Below, in pieces: positions 1-11,950 of a DNA stretch of 64,000 nt; position 1 is the first letter of the stretch, and each line of letters opens with the position of its first letter. The translations under genes and the position numbers were made by a program. Under the pieces are notes generated by a model that worked only from the letters and a program-made list of their open reading frames with translations, was not told the origin of the DNA and searched no databases. The DNA comes from Rhexocercosporidium sp. MPI-PUGE-AT-0058. Its lineage: Eukaryota > Ascomycota > Leotiomycetes > Helotiales. The stretch is from contig JAGTJL010000001.1 in the NCBI GenBank assembly GCA_020746875.1, forward strand, positions 3,348,001 to 3,412,000. The letters are read 5' to 3'.

Positions 1-1
1 C

Positions 2-3000
2 TCGGAAGCAGAGCGATTGCTATACGAACAGCTGTCGCGCACGGCCTACTTCTACTTACGCCAGCTGCGCAAGAGGATCCTGCCTATAGAAATGATGCTG
101 ATGAGCAAGTACCGGAAACACCTGATGACTTGGGTAATTGAGCATCTGTTTCCCCAGATCGAGGCTGGCGAGCATCCAGATATTCGGCCCGAGTGGAAAG
201 ATGACACCCTGGAGATGGTGGAGCAATGGCGTGCCAGCCAACCGTCGGATAACAATGATATGAACATCCTCCATGCCATGGGCAAGAATCTCATCGACAT
301 TGTCCGTGGAACCACTCCTCCCCTCAAAGTGCTTACGGAAAACGGCATGCTTGACCGTCTGTACGTGGAAGGACTCGGTGCTAAGGATGGCAACGTTGAT
401 ACTGCCGCCATAGTCAAACAGCTTGCGCATCAGTATCCGCACATGAAGATCGTTGAAGTGGGAGCTGGCACGGGCGGCACTACACGTGCAGTCCTAGATG
501 CTCTAGGGAATCAGTATGCGTCCTACACATATACAGACATATCTACTGGCTTCTTTGAAAATGCCCGCACCGTGTTCAGTCAGCACAGCAGCAAACTCGC
601 CTTCAAGACGCTCAATATCGAAAACAGTCCAGTGGACCAGGGATTCACCGAAGGAACGTTTGACATGGTCATTTCCTCGAACTGTTTGCACGCGACGCGA
701 AGTCTGGGAGAGACTCTGCGGCACTGCCGACAGCTCCTCCGACCTGGTGGCCGCTTGGTATTGCTGGAGATTACTCGAGATTTTCTGCCTACGCAGCTGG
801 TTATGTCGACGCTCCCCGGATGGTTCCTGGGCATAGAGGACGGGCGAGTCTGGGCACCCACCGTTAGCGTCGAGCGATGGGATGAGCTGCTGAAAGCCAA
901 TGGCTTCTCAGGGGTTGACGTAAGCTCGACACCTTCCTTCTGTTCCGCTATTGTGTCGCAGGCGGTCGACGAAAGGATACAACTCCTCCGTGAGCCGCTT
1001 GCTGTCGGCCCAGGGACGCTTCCGCCACTGGGCGACATCCTCATCGTCGGTGGTAGTGCTACTTCCGAACTCGCATCCCACACTCAGGCAATTTTGCAGG
1101 CTGTTGCTCCCTCCAAAACTGTCACAGTACTAGCTGGACTCGAAGGCATCGAGGTACCTAAAGGTACAGCTGTGCTCTGCCTTAGCGATCTGGACAGCCC
1201 CGTGTTCTGCGACATGAACCAGAAGAGATTCAGAGGATTGCAGGCCGTAATGGAGACAGCAGAGGCGGTTCTATGGGTGACAACGGGTGCGAAGTCAGGC
1301 AAAAATCCTGAAGCCAACATCACTGTGGGGCTATCGAGCACGTTGCGGGCTGAGCGCGTGGACCTCAGACTTCAATTCCTCGATATCGACGACCCGTCGT
1401 CTGTTGACCCGTCCATGCTAGCAAAGATGCTTCTCCGTCTCGCCTTCCTGGACCCATCCAAGATTGACGACTTACTATGGGCCCAGGAGCCCGAGCTTGC
1501 GCTGAAGGACGGTGCCTTCTACATACCCAGGGTGCTATCTCTAGACACCGTCAACCGTCGATCCACTGCAAGACTCAGGCAAATCACGCAGGCGACCAGC
1601 CTCAAGTCTATAGACACAGCCGTTCTGCTTGCTGAGAGCCAGGGAGCATTCGAGCTGCAGGCTGGTCCTCTTAGCGGTGCTCAAGGAGAAGAGATGCTCC
1701 TGCAGATCACAACTTCCTCCCTGCACACCCTGACCTGCGACGGGTATGGGCCAGTATATGTGTGTATCGGTCGCGACCTGGCATCAGAAGACACGGTTCT
1801 TGCTCTTTCGGATATAAATGGCTCCTTGATTAAGGTTGCCGGGGACGACGTCTTGTATCGCTGGCAGCACGACAAGACGGCCGACGAAGACACGACACAG
1901 CTGCACCTTTTCCTAGCACAGGCACTTGCAGGACACCTAATCAGCGGCTTCAAAGGACCTACGTGGATTCACGGCGCGCCGGATTTCCTCAGCGAGGCCA
2001 TTGACGTAGTTGCTCGTAAGCAGGGCGTCGTTGTATTCCAAACTAAGTCAGATATGGCGAGGTCTTCGGACGCTAATTTCATCCATCCCTACGCGAGCGA
2101 GGGAGATCTGGAGGGTATATACCCCAAGGGCTTGCAGACCTTTGTCAACCTAGCGCGCCCGCAGCACGGGACATTGTCTGCGATGATTCGTGCTTTGTTA
2201 CCTACCTTGGCCATCGTGAACAAGGATATCGAGGACTTGACCGTCGGTTTGAGTCTTCCCAAACTCCGTAGCCTGGCCAAGCAACTTGTTCACGACGGCC
2301 CGCAGTTTCTCGCAGAACGTGTTGGCGTTGTGGCCATCGACAAAGCTTCAACCGTGACGAGCAAGGAGCTGGGGCTAGCAGCAGTGGTTGATTGGAGGAC
2401 TGCCGATACTGTCAATGCCCTTGTCCGTCCTCTCGAGCACCACGGGCTGTTTGCTCCCAACAAGACATATCTTCTTTGCGGCATGACAGGAGACTTGGGC
2501 ATCTCAGTGTGCTTGTGGATGGTGGACCATGGAGCTCGGAACGTGGTCTTGACCAGCCGGAACCCCGACGTGTCTCCAAATGTGCTTGAATACCTGTCGC
2601 GCAAGGGAGCCAACGTGCGGCCCATGGCAGTCGACATTGCGAACATCAACTCCCTCCGCGCTGCCTATGCCGACATTAAGACTAGCATGCCGCCCATTGG
2701 TGGCGTGATGAACGCCGCCATGGTACTCCGGGACCGCCTTTTCCATCGTATGCCTTGGGAAGACTTTGCCGCCGTGTTGGCGCCTAAAATGGTGGGATCA
2801 AAGAACCTTGATGAGGTCTTTGGCGATGAACAGTTGGAGTTCTTTATCTGCTTCTCGTCCACGACGTCAATTGTCGGAAGCATTGGCCAGTCTGCCTACG
2901 CTGCCGCGAACCACTACATGGCGAGTCTCGTCCAGCGGCGACTCCAGCGTGGCCTCGCTGGTTCCGTCCTTCACATTGCCATCCTAACGGGCTTTGGATA

Positions 3001-3565
3001 CATCTTCCGGCGCGACTCCGAGCATGCGGAAACTATCTACAAGGCCATCCTTCCGCGATTTGAAAGACAGTCAGAGACTGACCTGCACGACATGCTGGCC
3101 GAGGCTATAGTGTGCGGACGCCCTGGCCCAGACCAGTCCGCTGAGCTCATCACCGGCATCAGGACAGTCTTCCAGGGCGAGTGGCGTGACGACCCTCGGC
3201 TGTCCTGCTATACCGGCCAGCAACAGCTGCAGGACGACTCCAGCCAAGGGCAAGCCGCTGGATCAGTCAGCGTTAAGGGCCAGCTCGCTGCGGCCGAAGA
3301 CCCTGCTGAGTGCCTGGTCATACTGGAAAAGTGCTTCGCGGTGGCCCTGGGCAACATGCTCGAGATGGACCCTGAGCAGATGGACAGCAGCATGCCCGTG
3401 GCCAGCCTGGGTATTGACTCCCTCGTGGCTATCCGAATCCGGGAGTGGTTCCTCAAAGAGATGGAAATTGATGTGCCGGTGCTGAAGGTAATGTCGGACA
3501 GCATCTCAATGTCGCGCATGTGCGATGATGTGCTTGTGGACTGGCGGAAGATTAATACGGCTTAG
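2..3565 (+). CDS. Highly reducing type I polyketide synthase, C-terminal part (MT-KR-ACP), 5' end outside window
   Basis: An uninterrupted frame is open at the left edge and ends at TAG 3563-3565, so only the C-terminal ~1,188 residues are present. Visible domains in order: a C-methyltransferase with SAM motif VEVGAGTGGTT (from nt 452); a ~500-residue stretch matching the structural KR/non-catalytic linker region; a ketoreductase with NADP motif CGMTGDLG (nt 2477-2500) and catalytic SAYAAANHY (Tyr codon 2897-2899); and an acyl carrier protein with phosphopantetheine motif LGIDSLV (Ser codon 3419-3421). KS, AT and DH presumably lie to the left. I see no enoyl reductase NADPH motif between MT and KR. 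This resembles LovB-type and PKS-NRPS synthases, which use a trans-acting enoyl reductase. The protein stops about 47 residues after the ACP serine, with no condensation, reductase or thioesterase domain. No intron is needed. The product cannot be predicted. Confidence 0.95.
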   Translation, partial: SEAERLLYEQLSRTAYFYLRQLRKRILPIEMMLMSKYRKHLMTWVIEHLFPQIEAGEHPDIRPEWKDDTLEMVEQWRASQPSDNNDMNILHAMGKNLIDIVRGTTPPLKVLTENGMLDRLYVEGLGAKDGNVDTAAIVKQLAHQYPHMKIVEVGAGTGGTTRAVLDALGNQYASYTYTDISTGFFENARTVFSQHSSKLAFKTLNIENSPVDQGFTEGTFDMVISSNCLHATRSLGETLRHCRQLLRPGGRLVLLEITRDFLPTQLVMSTLPGWFLGIEDGRVWAPTVSVERWDELLKANGFSGVDVSSTPSFCSAIVSQAVDERIQLLREPLAVGPGTLPPLGDILIVGGSATSELASHTQAILQAVAPSKTVTVLAGLEGIEVPKGTAVLCLSDLDSPVFCDMNQKRFRGLQAVMETAEAVLWVTTGAKSGKNPEANITVGLSSTLRAERVDLRLQFLDIDDPSSVDPSMLAKMLLRLAFLDPSKIDDLLWAQEPELALKDGAFYIPRVLSLDTVNRRSTARLRQITQATSLKSIDTAVLLAESQGAFELQAGPLSGAQGEEMLLQITTSSLHTLTCDGYGPVYVCIGRDLASEDTVLALSDINGSLIKVAGDDVLYRWQHDKTADEDTTQLHLFLAQALAGHLISGFKGPTWIHGAPDFLSEAIDVVARKQGVVVFQTKSDMARSSDANFIHPYASEGDLEGIYPKGLQTFVNLARPQHGTLSAMIRALLPTLAIVNKDIEDLTVGLSLPKLRSLAKQLVHDGPQFLAERVGVVAIDKASTVTSKELGLAAVVDWRTADTVNALVRPLEHHGLFAPNKTYLLCGMTGDLGISVCLWMVDHGARNVVLTSRNPDVSPNVLEYLSRKGANVRPMAVDIANINSLRAAYADIKTSMPPIGGVMNAAMVLRDRLFHRMPWEDFAAVLAPKMVGSKNLDEVFGDEQLEFFICFSSTTSIVGSIGQSAYAAANHYMASLVQRRLQRGLAGSVLHIAILTGFGYIFRRDSEHAETIYKAILPRFERQSETDLHDMLAEAIVCGRPGPDQSAELITGIRTVFQGEWRDDPRLSCYTGQQQLQDDSSQGQAAGSVSVKGQLAAAEDPAECLVILEKCFAVALGNMLEMDPEQMDSSMPVASLGIDSLVAIRIREWFLKEMEIDVPVLKVMSDSISMSRMCDDVLVDWRKINTA

Positions 3566-5205
3566 ACAATGAGGAAGGACCAAGACGGAGAGGTAACCCC
3601 AGGCTCGTGGGGTCAGGCTGATAGAAGAGATGGAGAGAAAGAGGAGGGGTTTCACGCAGCTGGACAATGGACCTACTAAAGTCATCTAGGTTGGCTGGGG
3701 CCTAAATGGTTCTGCTACAATGTTGGCATCTTACTTACTTTTATTACTTCGTGCACTTTATCTTGGCTCTTAGAATTGGTAGTTTCAAGAATAGGTAGTA
3801 GGAGGAGATGAAACGCAGCTTTTGTTTACCTGTTATCAGTTTCCCATAGTATACATAATCCGTCTCCGAAGTGTGCTGCAGAAAGCGGTGATGGTGCGAT
3901 GACGAGGCACACGGCACATTGCCTTAACCTGCTTTGTGTGTGGTGATTCGGCTGTGATGCTAACAGTTCTATCGGAAAACGTAGACTGCTCGTGTGGGCA
4001 AGGCACTCGTAGTCTGCAGTAGCTCTAAGAGAGGGGTGGGGGTGGGGGGAGCGCATCGTAGCTTCTGTTCTGTGTATAACTTAGTGATGGAGTTGCTGTG
4101 TATAAGATCGAGATCGTAGCGACATGATCGGGGGGAGATTGATCGACTAATAGTGTGGCCATCACTTTTAGCCTGATGTTGAGAGGCGGGGCAAGTTCCT
4201 CCCCGTGTTCTGTGTGTGGTGATAAGTTCGTGCATCGAGATCGTGTGTACAGTTTGTTGTCATTAGCCCAAAGATTTTGGGAGAATTAGATGTTAAAGTG
4301 AGGCTTCGGGTCTCTAGTGAACGTGTTGTAAATGTTATGTATTGTTGACAATAGTACCGCGGTCTTAGGTTCTTATGTTACTGCTAAGTGAGAAGCCTAT
4401 CCCGTGAAAGGAGAAGGGCCACTTCTCGTGGTTGTCGTGGTGTTGTTTTCGGTGCGTGCTTCGTGGAAGTGATAGGTGTCCCTTCAGAACGATCAGAACG
4501 GGCGCTCGCTGGGCCAGGTATGCTAAAAAGGAAAATGTCTAGCCCAAGAGGCTAGTTCTGACCCTTCTGAGGGACTTTCGCGATGCTTTGAGGTGTGCTT
4601 TGATTCATGCTCTTTACGATGTGTTCTATGCGAGGGTAATTACGAAGTAGTATCGTGATTCTGAGCTTAACCCCTTTTGGTAGGTGGGGCAAATAATCTT
4701 TCAGCGAGTGTGGAGGGGAAGCCCATTTTGTAAGTGACAGTATCCCCTAAGCTGCCATATAATCAAGCAATCTGCACCAGTCAATCATATCCTCATTCCG
4801 ATCGCCGTGCCTCATTCCTCATTCATAGCACATCAATCAAGTAACAACCCCCAAACCCAGATTCCATGATCTTAGTTCCAAAACCCCTCATTGCGTTTCT
4901 CTTTTCTCAGGACGAATCTCGCTACGGTACGTGACGTGACTTAAAGAGGCGATTTTAACAGCCTACTTGTGATAAATTAGAAGGAAGATATGTGTGTTTG
5001 CAGATAACTTCACTCTAAGTTGTGAAAGCACTGCACGCGAAATACTACCAGTCTTGGAAATGGAATGATTCGAGTCAAGATAAGTGGCTATGTGCAGCAT
5101 GTGCACGTGAGACTTTCAATCATTGTGGACCGCAAAGACCCCCACACAGTACAGAGTAATCAATTACTTGTTTAGATGTACACACTTCCCATCTCCTCAT
5201 CCCGC
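3566..5205. other. Intergenic region between convergent PKS and glutathione transferase genes
   Basis: This 1.6 kb stretch separates two convergent 3' ends. Reading frames here are short and lack codon structure or recognisable motifs. A G-rich run (4034-4050) is the only local peculiarity. It presumably holds both 3' UTRs. I see no gene, RNA or repeat that I can support. Confidence 0.5.
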
Positions 5206-6682
5206 TCACTTATTCCCCGCCATCTTCAACGCAAAAGCCACAGCCGGGACCTCGTCATCCAAGCCCAGAATCGGGGGTTCAGGTCCCAAGGGCGTGATGC
5301 TGAACGGATTGATCTGCGTATGGCTCTTTGTGTAATGGTTCTTGATATGCGTGAACTCGGTCGTGTCCTTGAACGCAGGGACGTTCCAGTAGAGGTTGCG
5401 GAGCCATTTGTGGATATATGGATAGTCTGCGCGGATGGTGCGGAGGTTGGTCTTGGGAAGGGGGATGTCAGTATATTCTCTGAAATTCCAAGCTTCAATA
5501 TTCGAAGTTCAAGGTTTCCGCCTGCACAGTATCGAGGGAGAAGGGGAGAGCACAGGGGAATCAAAAAGACGTACCTTGAAATGTTGCACATAAACAACAT
5601 CGAACCTCACAATCGTCGTATACAACCTAATATCCGCCTCCGTAATGTCCTTCCCGTAATAGAACGGCCCGTCCTTCACCTCGCTCAAGTGCTTCTCGAC
5701 CTTGTCTAAGCTGGCGAAGAGGGTGGTGACGGCTTTCTCATACGCCTCCTGCGTGGTGGCGAAGCCGGATTTGTAGACGCCGTTGTTGATGTCGTTGTAT
5801 GTCCATTCGTTGGTGGCTTCGATCTGGGATTGGAGGGCAGAGGGGAAGAGGGACACATTCTTGTATTCGGGGGCGAGGAGGTCGTCGAACTGTGATACGC
5901 ATGGAGGTCAGTTCGAGTTCTTCTTGTATTTCCTTGTCTTTCCATATATGTAAAATAATTTTTGGGGGGAAGGAACGGTAAGACCAAAGAAGTAAAATCT
6001 CACCTCGGTATAAAACATCCTAATGATCTCACTGCTCTCATTACTGACAATCTTGCCCTGCTTCACATCATACAGCGTCGGCACCGTAAAGCGTCCCTTG
6101 TACTCCGGATCGACCTCGAAATACACGTCGCGGATATGCTTGTATGCTTCATGGCCGGGGACGGGATCTGGCCGTACGTTCTCGCCCGGCGAGTTATCGG
6201 CATTGGGAGACGATGCGAAGTGCCAGCCCAGGGCTTGCATGTGCCAGTGTACGGACGTGAAGGGGATGATGTCCTGCAGGCCTTTGAGCTGGCGGACTAT
6301 GAGCGTGCGGTGCGCCCAGGGGCAGGCGTAGGAGACCTGTAGATATGGAGGTTAGTATATATTCTGAGGATGTAGGTACTAGGGATTGGAAGGGAGACGT
6401 ACATAGAGATGATATCGTCCCTTCTCAGGGGGGAACTCCCCTCCCTTCTTGATGAAATTCCGGAACTGCGACTGTCCTCTCTTGAACTCGCCCGATTTGT
6501 CGTTGGGAGCTACCCAATTGGTGATTTTATCTGCTGCCTTTTTGTCTCTCTCGTCAGCTCTGTCTTTGCTCTGCTCAATAGGCCCTTTTCTGTCCAAATC
6601 CAATCACCAGATCCCGATGTTCGGATATCGATGCCCCCAGAACACGAGGAAGTAAACGGAGAGGAAGGGGTAAACTCACCAT
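5206..6682 (-). CDS. ECM4: ECM4-type omega-like glutathione transferase / glutathionyl-hydroquinone reductase
   Basis: Five exons rebuild a 354-residue protein, the usual size of the family: ATG 6682-6680, then 6570-6404 (end base 6403), 6336-6004, 5889-5575 and 5451-5206 (TGA). Introns are 6571-6679 (GTGAGT donor), 6337-6402 (GTACGT), 5890-6003 (GTGAGA) and 5452-5574 (GTACGT), all phase 0; the last acceptor (CCCAAG) and the first (GAGCAG) were chosen by family fit. Family hallmarks are NWVAPNDKSGEFKR near the N-terminus, the catalytic CPWAHR (Cys62), HWHMQALGWHF, FTVPTLYD, SSEIIRMFYTEFDDLL, and KWLRNLYWNVPAFKDTTEF in the all-alpha domain. Such enzymes reduce glutathionyl-quinones with glutathione through the active-site cysteine and are usually cytosolic or mitochondrial. 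The ATG is immediately followed by the first intron, so the true start could differ. A link to the neighbouring PKS is possible but unsupported. Confidence 0.93.
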
Positions 6683-7556
6683 CTTGACAACCCCTCTTGA
6701 TGAGAAATACCTTCGTCTGCTTAAACCAAAACTCAAACTCAAACTCGTCTTCGTCTTCGACTTGTTCTTCACAAAATCAACAGCACAAACTCGATATCGA
6801 TATCCGCTTTCCAAGAAACAGGACCCGGCGAGCATTAAATACCTCTCTCTCAATTGCCTCTTCCTTCAAAAAACAAGACTGCCGCGCTATCGCCTTATAT
6901 TCCTTTGTAAAAGTATCAAAGGCCGGGGGGTCTCAAGCTGTTCCTCCTCGAATCATCTAGCTGAGTTGAGTGGTGGTTGATAATTGATAATTCCCCAACA
7001 GGGGTTGCTTGATAATGATGACATGACTGACGCAAATTGGGGGAGGGGCAGCCCTGCAGAGCGATTACCTCAGCCTTACAAACGGCCCAAGGTGCCCAGT
7101 GTGCCCCGCCGCGGGGAATGTTTATTCGTAAGAAAGGTGCGTTTTCTGGTTTGAGGCTTTTTTGAGGTCATGCAAACATAACGTTATTCGCTGCTGCATT
7201 CTCCTATTGTAGATGCGTGGTGCAGCCACACAATGGTACCGCTTCTGGAGGGATGGGAGCTTGGGTACCTACGCATGAGGCTCTTTTGAGGGGGCGTACA
7301 CCCGTGGTTTGCCAAACTTCAAAGTGTTGGGTTATAGGTCATTGAAATGGAATGCATTTTCTATTTTTTGTATAGTTGCTACTTACTAACTAAGTCATTG
7401 CAACTTTGAAAACAAATGTAGCGACAACTTTCTTGCTTTCTTCCGTTCTAGGTTTCATGATCGCATTCATCAAACAGAACTCGCCAAAAGGAAACACAAC
7501 CGAGTTCGTTGATCCATCCCATCCATCTGTCATCATTTATTTCCTCATGCCTGTAT
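6683..7556. other. Intergenic: ECM4 promoter side and UBA1 3' side
   Basis: This 0.9 kb spacer lies between two tandem minus-strand genes. It should carry the 5' UTR and promoter of the glutathione transferase and the 3' UTR of UBA1. I recognise no motif, repeat or RNA gene in it. Confidence 0.45.
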
Positions 7557-10500
7557 CTAATTTCCCATGTTCATCGTGACGAAAGGAACCTCGACATCCT
7601 CGCCCGTCTGGTCCTCGACGCATACTTCAAAGATGACAGCCTTTTGATGCTCAGGAACTGGCTTCTTGGAGATGTGGGCTACCAGATCACTAAGCTTCAT
7701 TGCGTAGCGGTCTGCTAGCTTGGTTGGTGGGAAGAAGCTGGCGTATAGTAGACTGACACCAGAGCTGAGCATCGTAACTGTGAGACCCTTCTTCTCAAAG
7801 TAATCGAGTAGTTCTCTGAGAGTGACGTTGTCGACCTCAAAGCGATCCCAGATCTTGTCGATGGCGACATCACCATTGTGACTCTTGTACTTGGCCTTTG
7901 GACTCTCGACGGGTTCCGAGAAGCCGAAGAAGGGTAGAGCGAGATTAACGAAGCCGTTCTTGTATGACTCAAGCTTGTTCTTGCCATCAACGACCTTGTA
8001 CAGTTCCAAGATGACCAGACCTGTAACAAGAGCTGTAGTTGTAGCAATTGCAGGAATGATCTTTCCGGCAATGAACTTGGTCTTGTGTCTGTCGGCAAGC
8101 TCAATCTTGTAGTTCTCGGCACGAAGATTGCTTGCGGCTGTGATGAAGTCAATGTGGTGATTGGTGTCATCATCCTTCTCGAACTCAACTGGCTCGAGCT
8201 TGAAACCAGCAAGTTGCTTCGGTGATGGAAGCTTCTCTGTGATCTTCTGGAGCTCAGCATTATCATCAAAGGCAGATGAGTTTGCATTTGGGTCCTGGAG
8301 TAAATGTTGTTAGTGTTGAGTTCTCTACGTTGAACGGGTTACTTACCGGCTCGCTGTCATCGGCTTGAATCTTGACCGAGGCGTTCGGTGAGAAGTCGGG
8401 AATGATCATGTTGTCTAAGACCTTGAGAATCGTAGCCTCGTCCAGATCCTTGGTGTTGATACCATAGTTGAAAGCGTGGAGGTTTGCACCCGCGACAACG
8501 AATGTGAAATGAAATTCGTTCTTTGGATCAAACTTCAATGGATCTGGAGCTCGCTTGGGTCCAGACCAGAAAGGTTGTCCACTAGACGAGGTTGAGTCCT
8601 TAGGGAAGTTGTAGAGCAATTGTTGAATGGCGTTATTGTACTGCTTCTCGAAGAGCAGTCGAGCCCACTTGATACAGTCCTCGACGCTCAAAGGCTTGTC
8701 ATCGACCAGGAAATCCCGGATTTGCTCAAGAGTGGCCTTCTCGTTACCTCCCTGTTTCAAGGTCGTCTCTATGTAGTTCGGTTGGCTCAAATAAAGGTTG
8801 ACAGTCTCCGCAGGTTTGACGAAAGATGACTCAAATAGCTCACGAGCCCACGCAATGGTATGCTCGATCTTGTTTGGGAAACTTCTCAAGGTACACATAG
8901 GGAAAGATTGCTCTGGAGGATCCTGGGATGAAGAGTACGATTCGGTAAGGTTAGGAATGACGACTTGGGTGTTTCCCTTGGTTCCCAAGGTACCGCTCTC
9001 CAGCAACGGCTTGCGGAAGAACACGCAACGACGATCGACATATGTACGAGCATCAACGTTGTCTAGAGCATTGGTGACACCATCAAGGACGTTCCAGAAC
9101 TCCTCATGGAAGATGTGTTCTGTATCTTGTCCAACTCGGTCTCGCATCGTGACAATGTGGCCCTTGAGGTCAGGGTTCATTGCCTGTACGGCAGCGGCAG
9201 CGCAATCACTCTTTAATTGTCCAACATCCTTAGGTCGGAACAAGAATTGTCGATTGAGATTGCTCTTCTCAATAGAGTCCATGTCAGTCACGCTGATCTT
9301 TCCCTTGGGTCCAGTAGCGAGCCCAATCATAGCCCAGTTCTTCAACATCTCGCAGCCAATGGCACCTGCACCGACCAAGAATTCCTGGATATTTGACAGC
9401 TTCTCTTGGAATTCTCGTCCAAAAACGGCGATTTGTCCATCGTATCTGGAGTTTAGAGGCTTGCAAAGTTCCTCGGATCTAGCCGAGTTCTCTGGCAATG
9501 ATTCCAGGGAGTCGAAGTACAACCATTGGTTGATAGGCATGAACTTTCCAGAGACAGCCTTCAACACTTCTTGCGCAGCCAAACCACCAAAGAACGCAGC
9601 CATAGGACTCAAGTCACCTTGAGCCTGGAAACTCAGCTCACCAAGCAACTTCTTGTCAATTTCGATATCGAGCTTCTCTTGCTTTGCGAAAGCCTCCGCA
9701 GATCCAATCACTATCGCCGCATCAACCTCGTTATGGGGGTTTGGAAGACGGCCGTGCTGTTCAGCAAATGCATGCAGGGCTTGAAATCCAACATGAAGCT
9801 GTTGAGGACGATCGAATTTGGCGTAGTCTGAGATGAGGTGTTCGGGTTCCTTGAGCGCAACCGACAGAGGTTTGAAGTCAACAAACTTTGGCATTTTGAC
9901 TTGTGTGTAGATACCGCCTCTCTGGTACTGACCGAGCCCGGAGACATCTCCGATCGAGAAAGTGTATGGTCCCTTGACGGTAACCTTCCGTGGCTCTGCA
10001 GAGTTCAAAGCCTCAAGTCCCTGTAGCTCCGTGAAGGTAACATAGTCTCCATCCTCCAAGCCGTGTCTGGTCTCATCCAAGGCAGATACCAATCCTTCCT
10101 CGTCGATGCCCGCGACAATTCCTGCGACAGGGGTCTCTCCGGTTGGATCGATAACGGTGAACTTCTCTCCAAAGTCGCAGAAGATGGATCCGAACAAGCC
10201 GAATGTATCCGCAACGACCAAATATATGCCCTTTTGGTGGAGATAATCTCCAATTATGATCTGGTCCTTGATGGGGGTATTTGTAAGAACAACGACTTGG
10301 AATCGGTCGAACTGGGAGAGGTTTGTGGTGAGGCTGAGTAGGGTTAGCTGATGTTCATGCCACTTGGATTTGGCGGCTTACCTGGTAGAATCAAGAACAG
10401 AAACCGGGGTATAGGCATTCAGCTCAGCAACACGTGGTGCAGTAACTGCTGCTCGAGGCTTTCCAACATCATCAAGGTGGAGGAAGAACTGGGAGGAGAG

Positions 10501-10869
10501 GTCTGCGATGGCGGCGGGGGCAGGGTCGTAAAGAGTCAGACTCTTGACACCCGCCAAAGCAATATTCTTTGCGATCTCAACACCGAGTCCCTTGAGTCCA
10601 ACAATAAGTACGTTCGACGCACTCATACGCTTCATAGCCTCGTGTCCGAGCACATATAGTTGTCTGCTGTATAGAGACTCGTCGATATCGTTGTGACCTA
10701 CCACCGACTCGTCCACCTGCATCTTGGTCTCCATATCGACGTCTTTGTCCTGGAAATAGTATGGTGTTAGTAGTGTTTATACCTAGAGCGTAGGGAGGAT
10801 TTCAAGTGGGAGGAAGCTCTTGTGACATATTGTTAGGGTCATGGAGGGGTAAAATCAACGTACGGTCAT
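7557..10869 (-). CDS. uba1: Ubiquitin-activating enzyme E1
   Basis: Four exons (10869-10864, 10749-10382, 10333-8347, 8294-7557) give 1,032 residues, matching the ~1,024 of yeast Uba1. Introns are 10750-10863 (GTACGT), 10334-10381 (GTAAGC) and 8295-8346 (GTAAGT). The enzyme adenylates ubiquitin, forms a thioester with it and passes it to E2s in nucleus and cytosol. Seen in order: [20 protein letters not shown] and the inactive adenylation half ([13 protein letters not shown]); the first catalytic cysteine half domain; the active adenylation half with nucleotide motif [13 protein letters not shown] (about residue 446) and LNRQFLFR; the catalytic cysteine in [17 protein letters not shown] (Cys605); and the C-terminal ubiquitin-fold domain ending [13 protein letters not shown] stop. 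The start ATG (10869-10867) is followed after one codon by intron 1; an internal ATG at 10734 is the alternative. It is single, intact and presumably essential. Confidence 0.97.
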
Positions 10870-11950
10870 GGCTTTCTTAGAAGGTTGGGAGAAGTCTGGG
10901 TTTGACAGCTTGCGTTTCCCCAGCTTGCCTTCGCCGTTAGGTATCACCTGCGATGGAATGGTGGCGTTTGATCTGCGTCCCAAGTAATGTTGCTCTTCAG
11001 GTACAGCGGGTATTTAGACCCTGATCGCGGGAGGTCTAGTTTCGGTCCCAAGTAAAGTCGACGGTTGGTGTTGACTGTGTGTGTGGATAAGGTTTCTGTT
11101 CACAGAGGTTGCCGACACTTCAGGTGCATGTGTAGTAGAGAGAGAGTGAGAGAGAAGAAAGGATGTGATTTAGGTAGAAGTGTGGACGGCGAGAGACAGC
11201 AGGAACTGAGCCTCACAGCGTTGAATCGAAGTGTCTGGAGCTAATGACATAACGGCAGGGAGCATTTGAAATCCCGCCACGCCTGAGGTTTGTGACGAGG
11301 CATAGATCACGTGTTTGCGTTCCAAATCAGGTAGAGGTAGAATTACTATTCAGAGAGCACTACTGCTCTCCTCATCCTCCGAAAGCTAAGAATCTATCGT
11401 CTCTACCCTCAAGCTACAAAACCACCAAGGTGTGTTGTTCAACGATATTGAAAAGCCAATAATTCTTTCGGCGGTCTTCTGCAAGGGCAGGTTAAACTTC
11501 GGTTGAGAGCTCATCAACCCCGCGATTGTATCAGAAGCAGATGGTTGTTTTCTTCACTACTCAGAGCCCAGTACCATTAAGGAGAGGTGCTGAGGGGTCC
11601 AAGAAGCTCCGGAATTCAGGATTCGGAGAGGCCAAAATCCTAGGCCATTGAAAGATAATGGGGTAATAATACACGTGGCATATAACTCGGAAGGGGGGTT
11701 TGATGATATTCAGGCACGGGTGATGCAAGATAACCAAGGCAAAGCAAATCCCACTCCTCCCACTTCTCCGACCAAGGATTAAGATTCACCAGTGCATGCA
11801 TGAACCCCTGTCAGAAAAATACTTTTTCATTTGTCCATTGAGCGGTATCTCTGTGAACTGCTTCGTAATGTTGCACTCCTCCATCTAAGCCTGGGCTTTG
11901 CTGCCGTGTTATCAACGTCTAGAGAAAAAGAAAGGGTCGGTCTAGGCCCT
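10870..11950. other. UBA1 5' region and FKBP 3' region
   Basis: This 1.1 kb spacer has pyrimidine/purine-rich tracts typical of fungal promoters (for example the AG-rich run 11136-11160, CT-rich on the UBA1 strand). A palindromic CACGTG (E-box-like) lies at about 11308-11313. An open stretch in frame with UBA1 runs upstream of the ATG to a TAA at about 11034 and encodes a basic peptide (see findings). I see no separate gene. Confidence 0.4.

Noticed and set aside
1000..2460. Enoyl reductase domain in the PKS
   Set aside because: No NADPH-binding GxGxxG of the ER type and no family motif could be read between MT and KR; the sequence resembles the non-catalytic linker and pseudo-KR.
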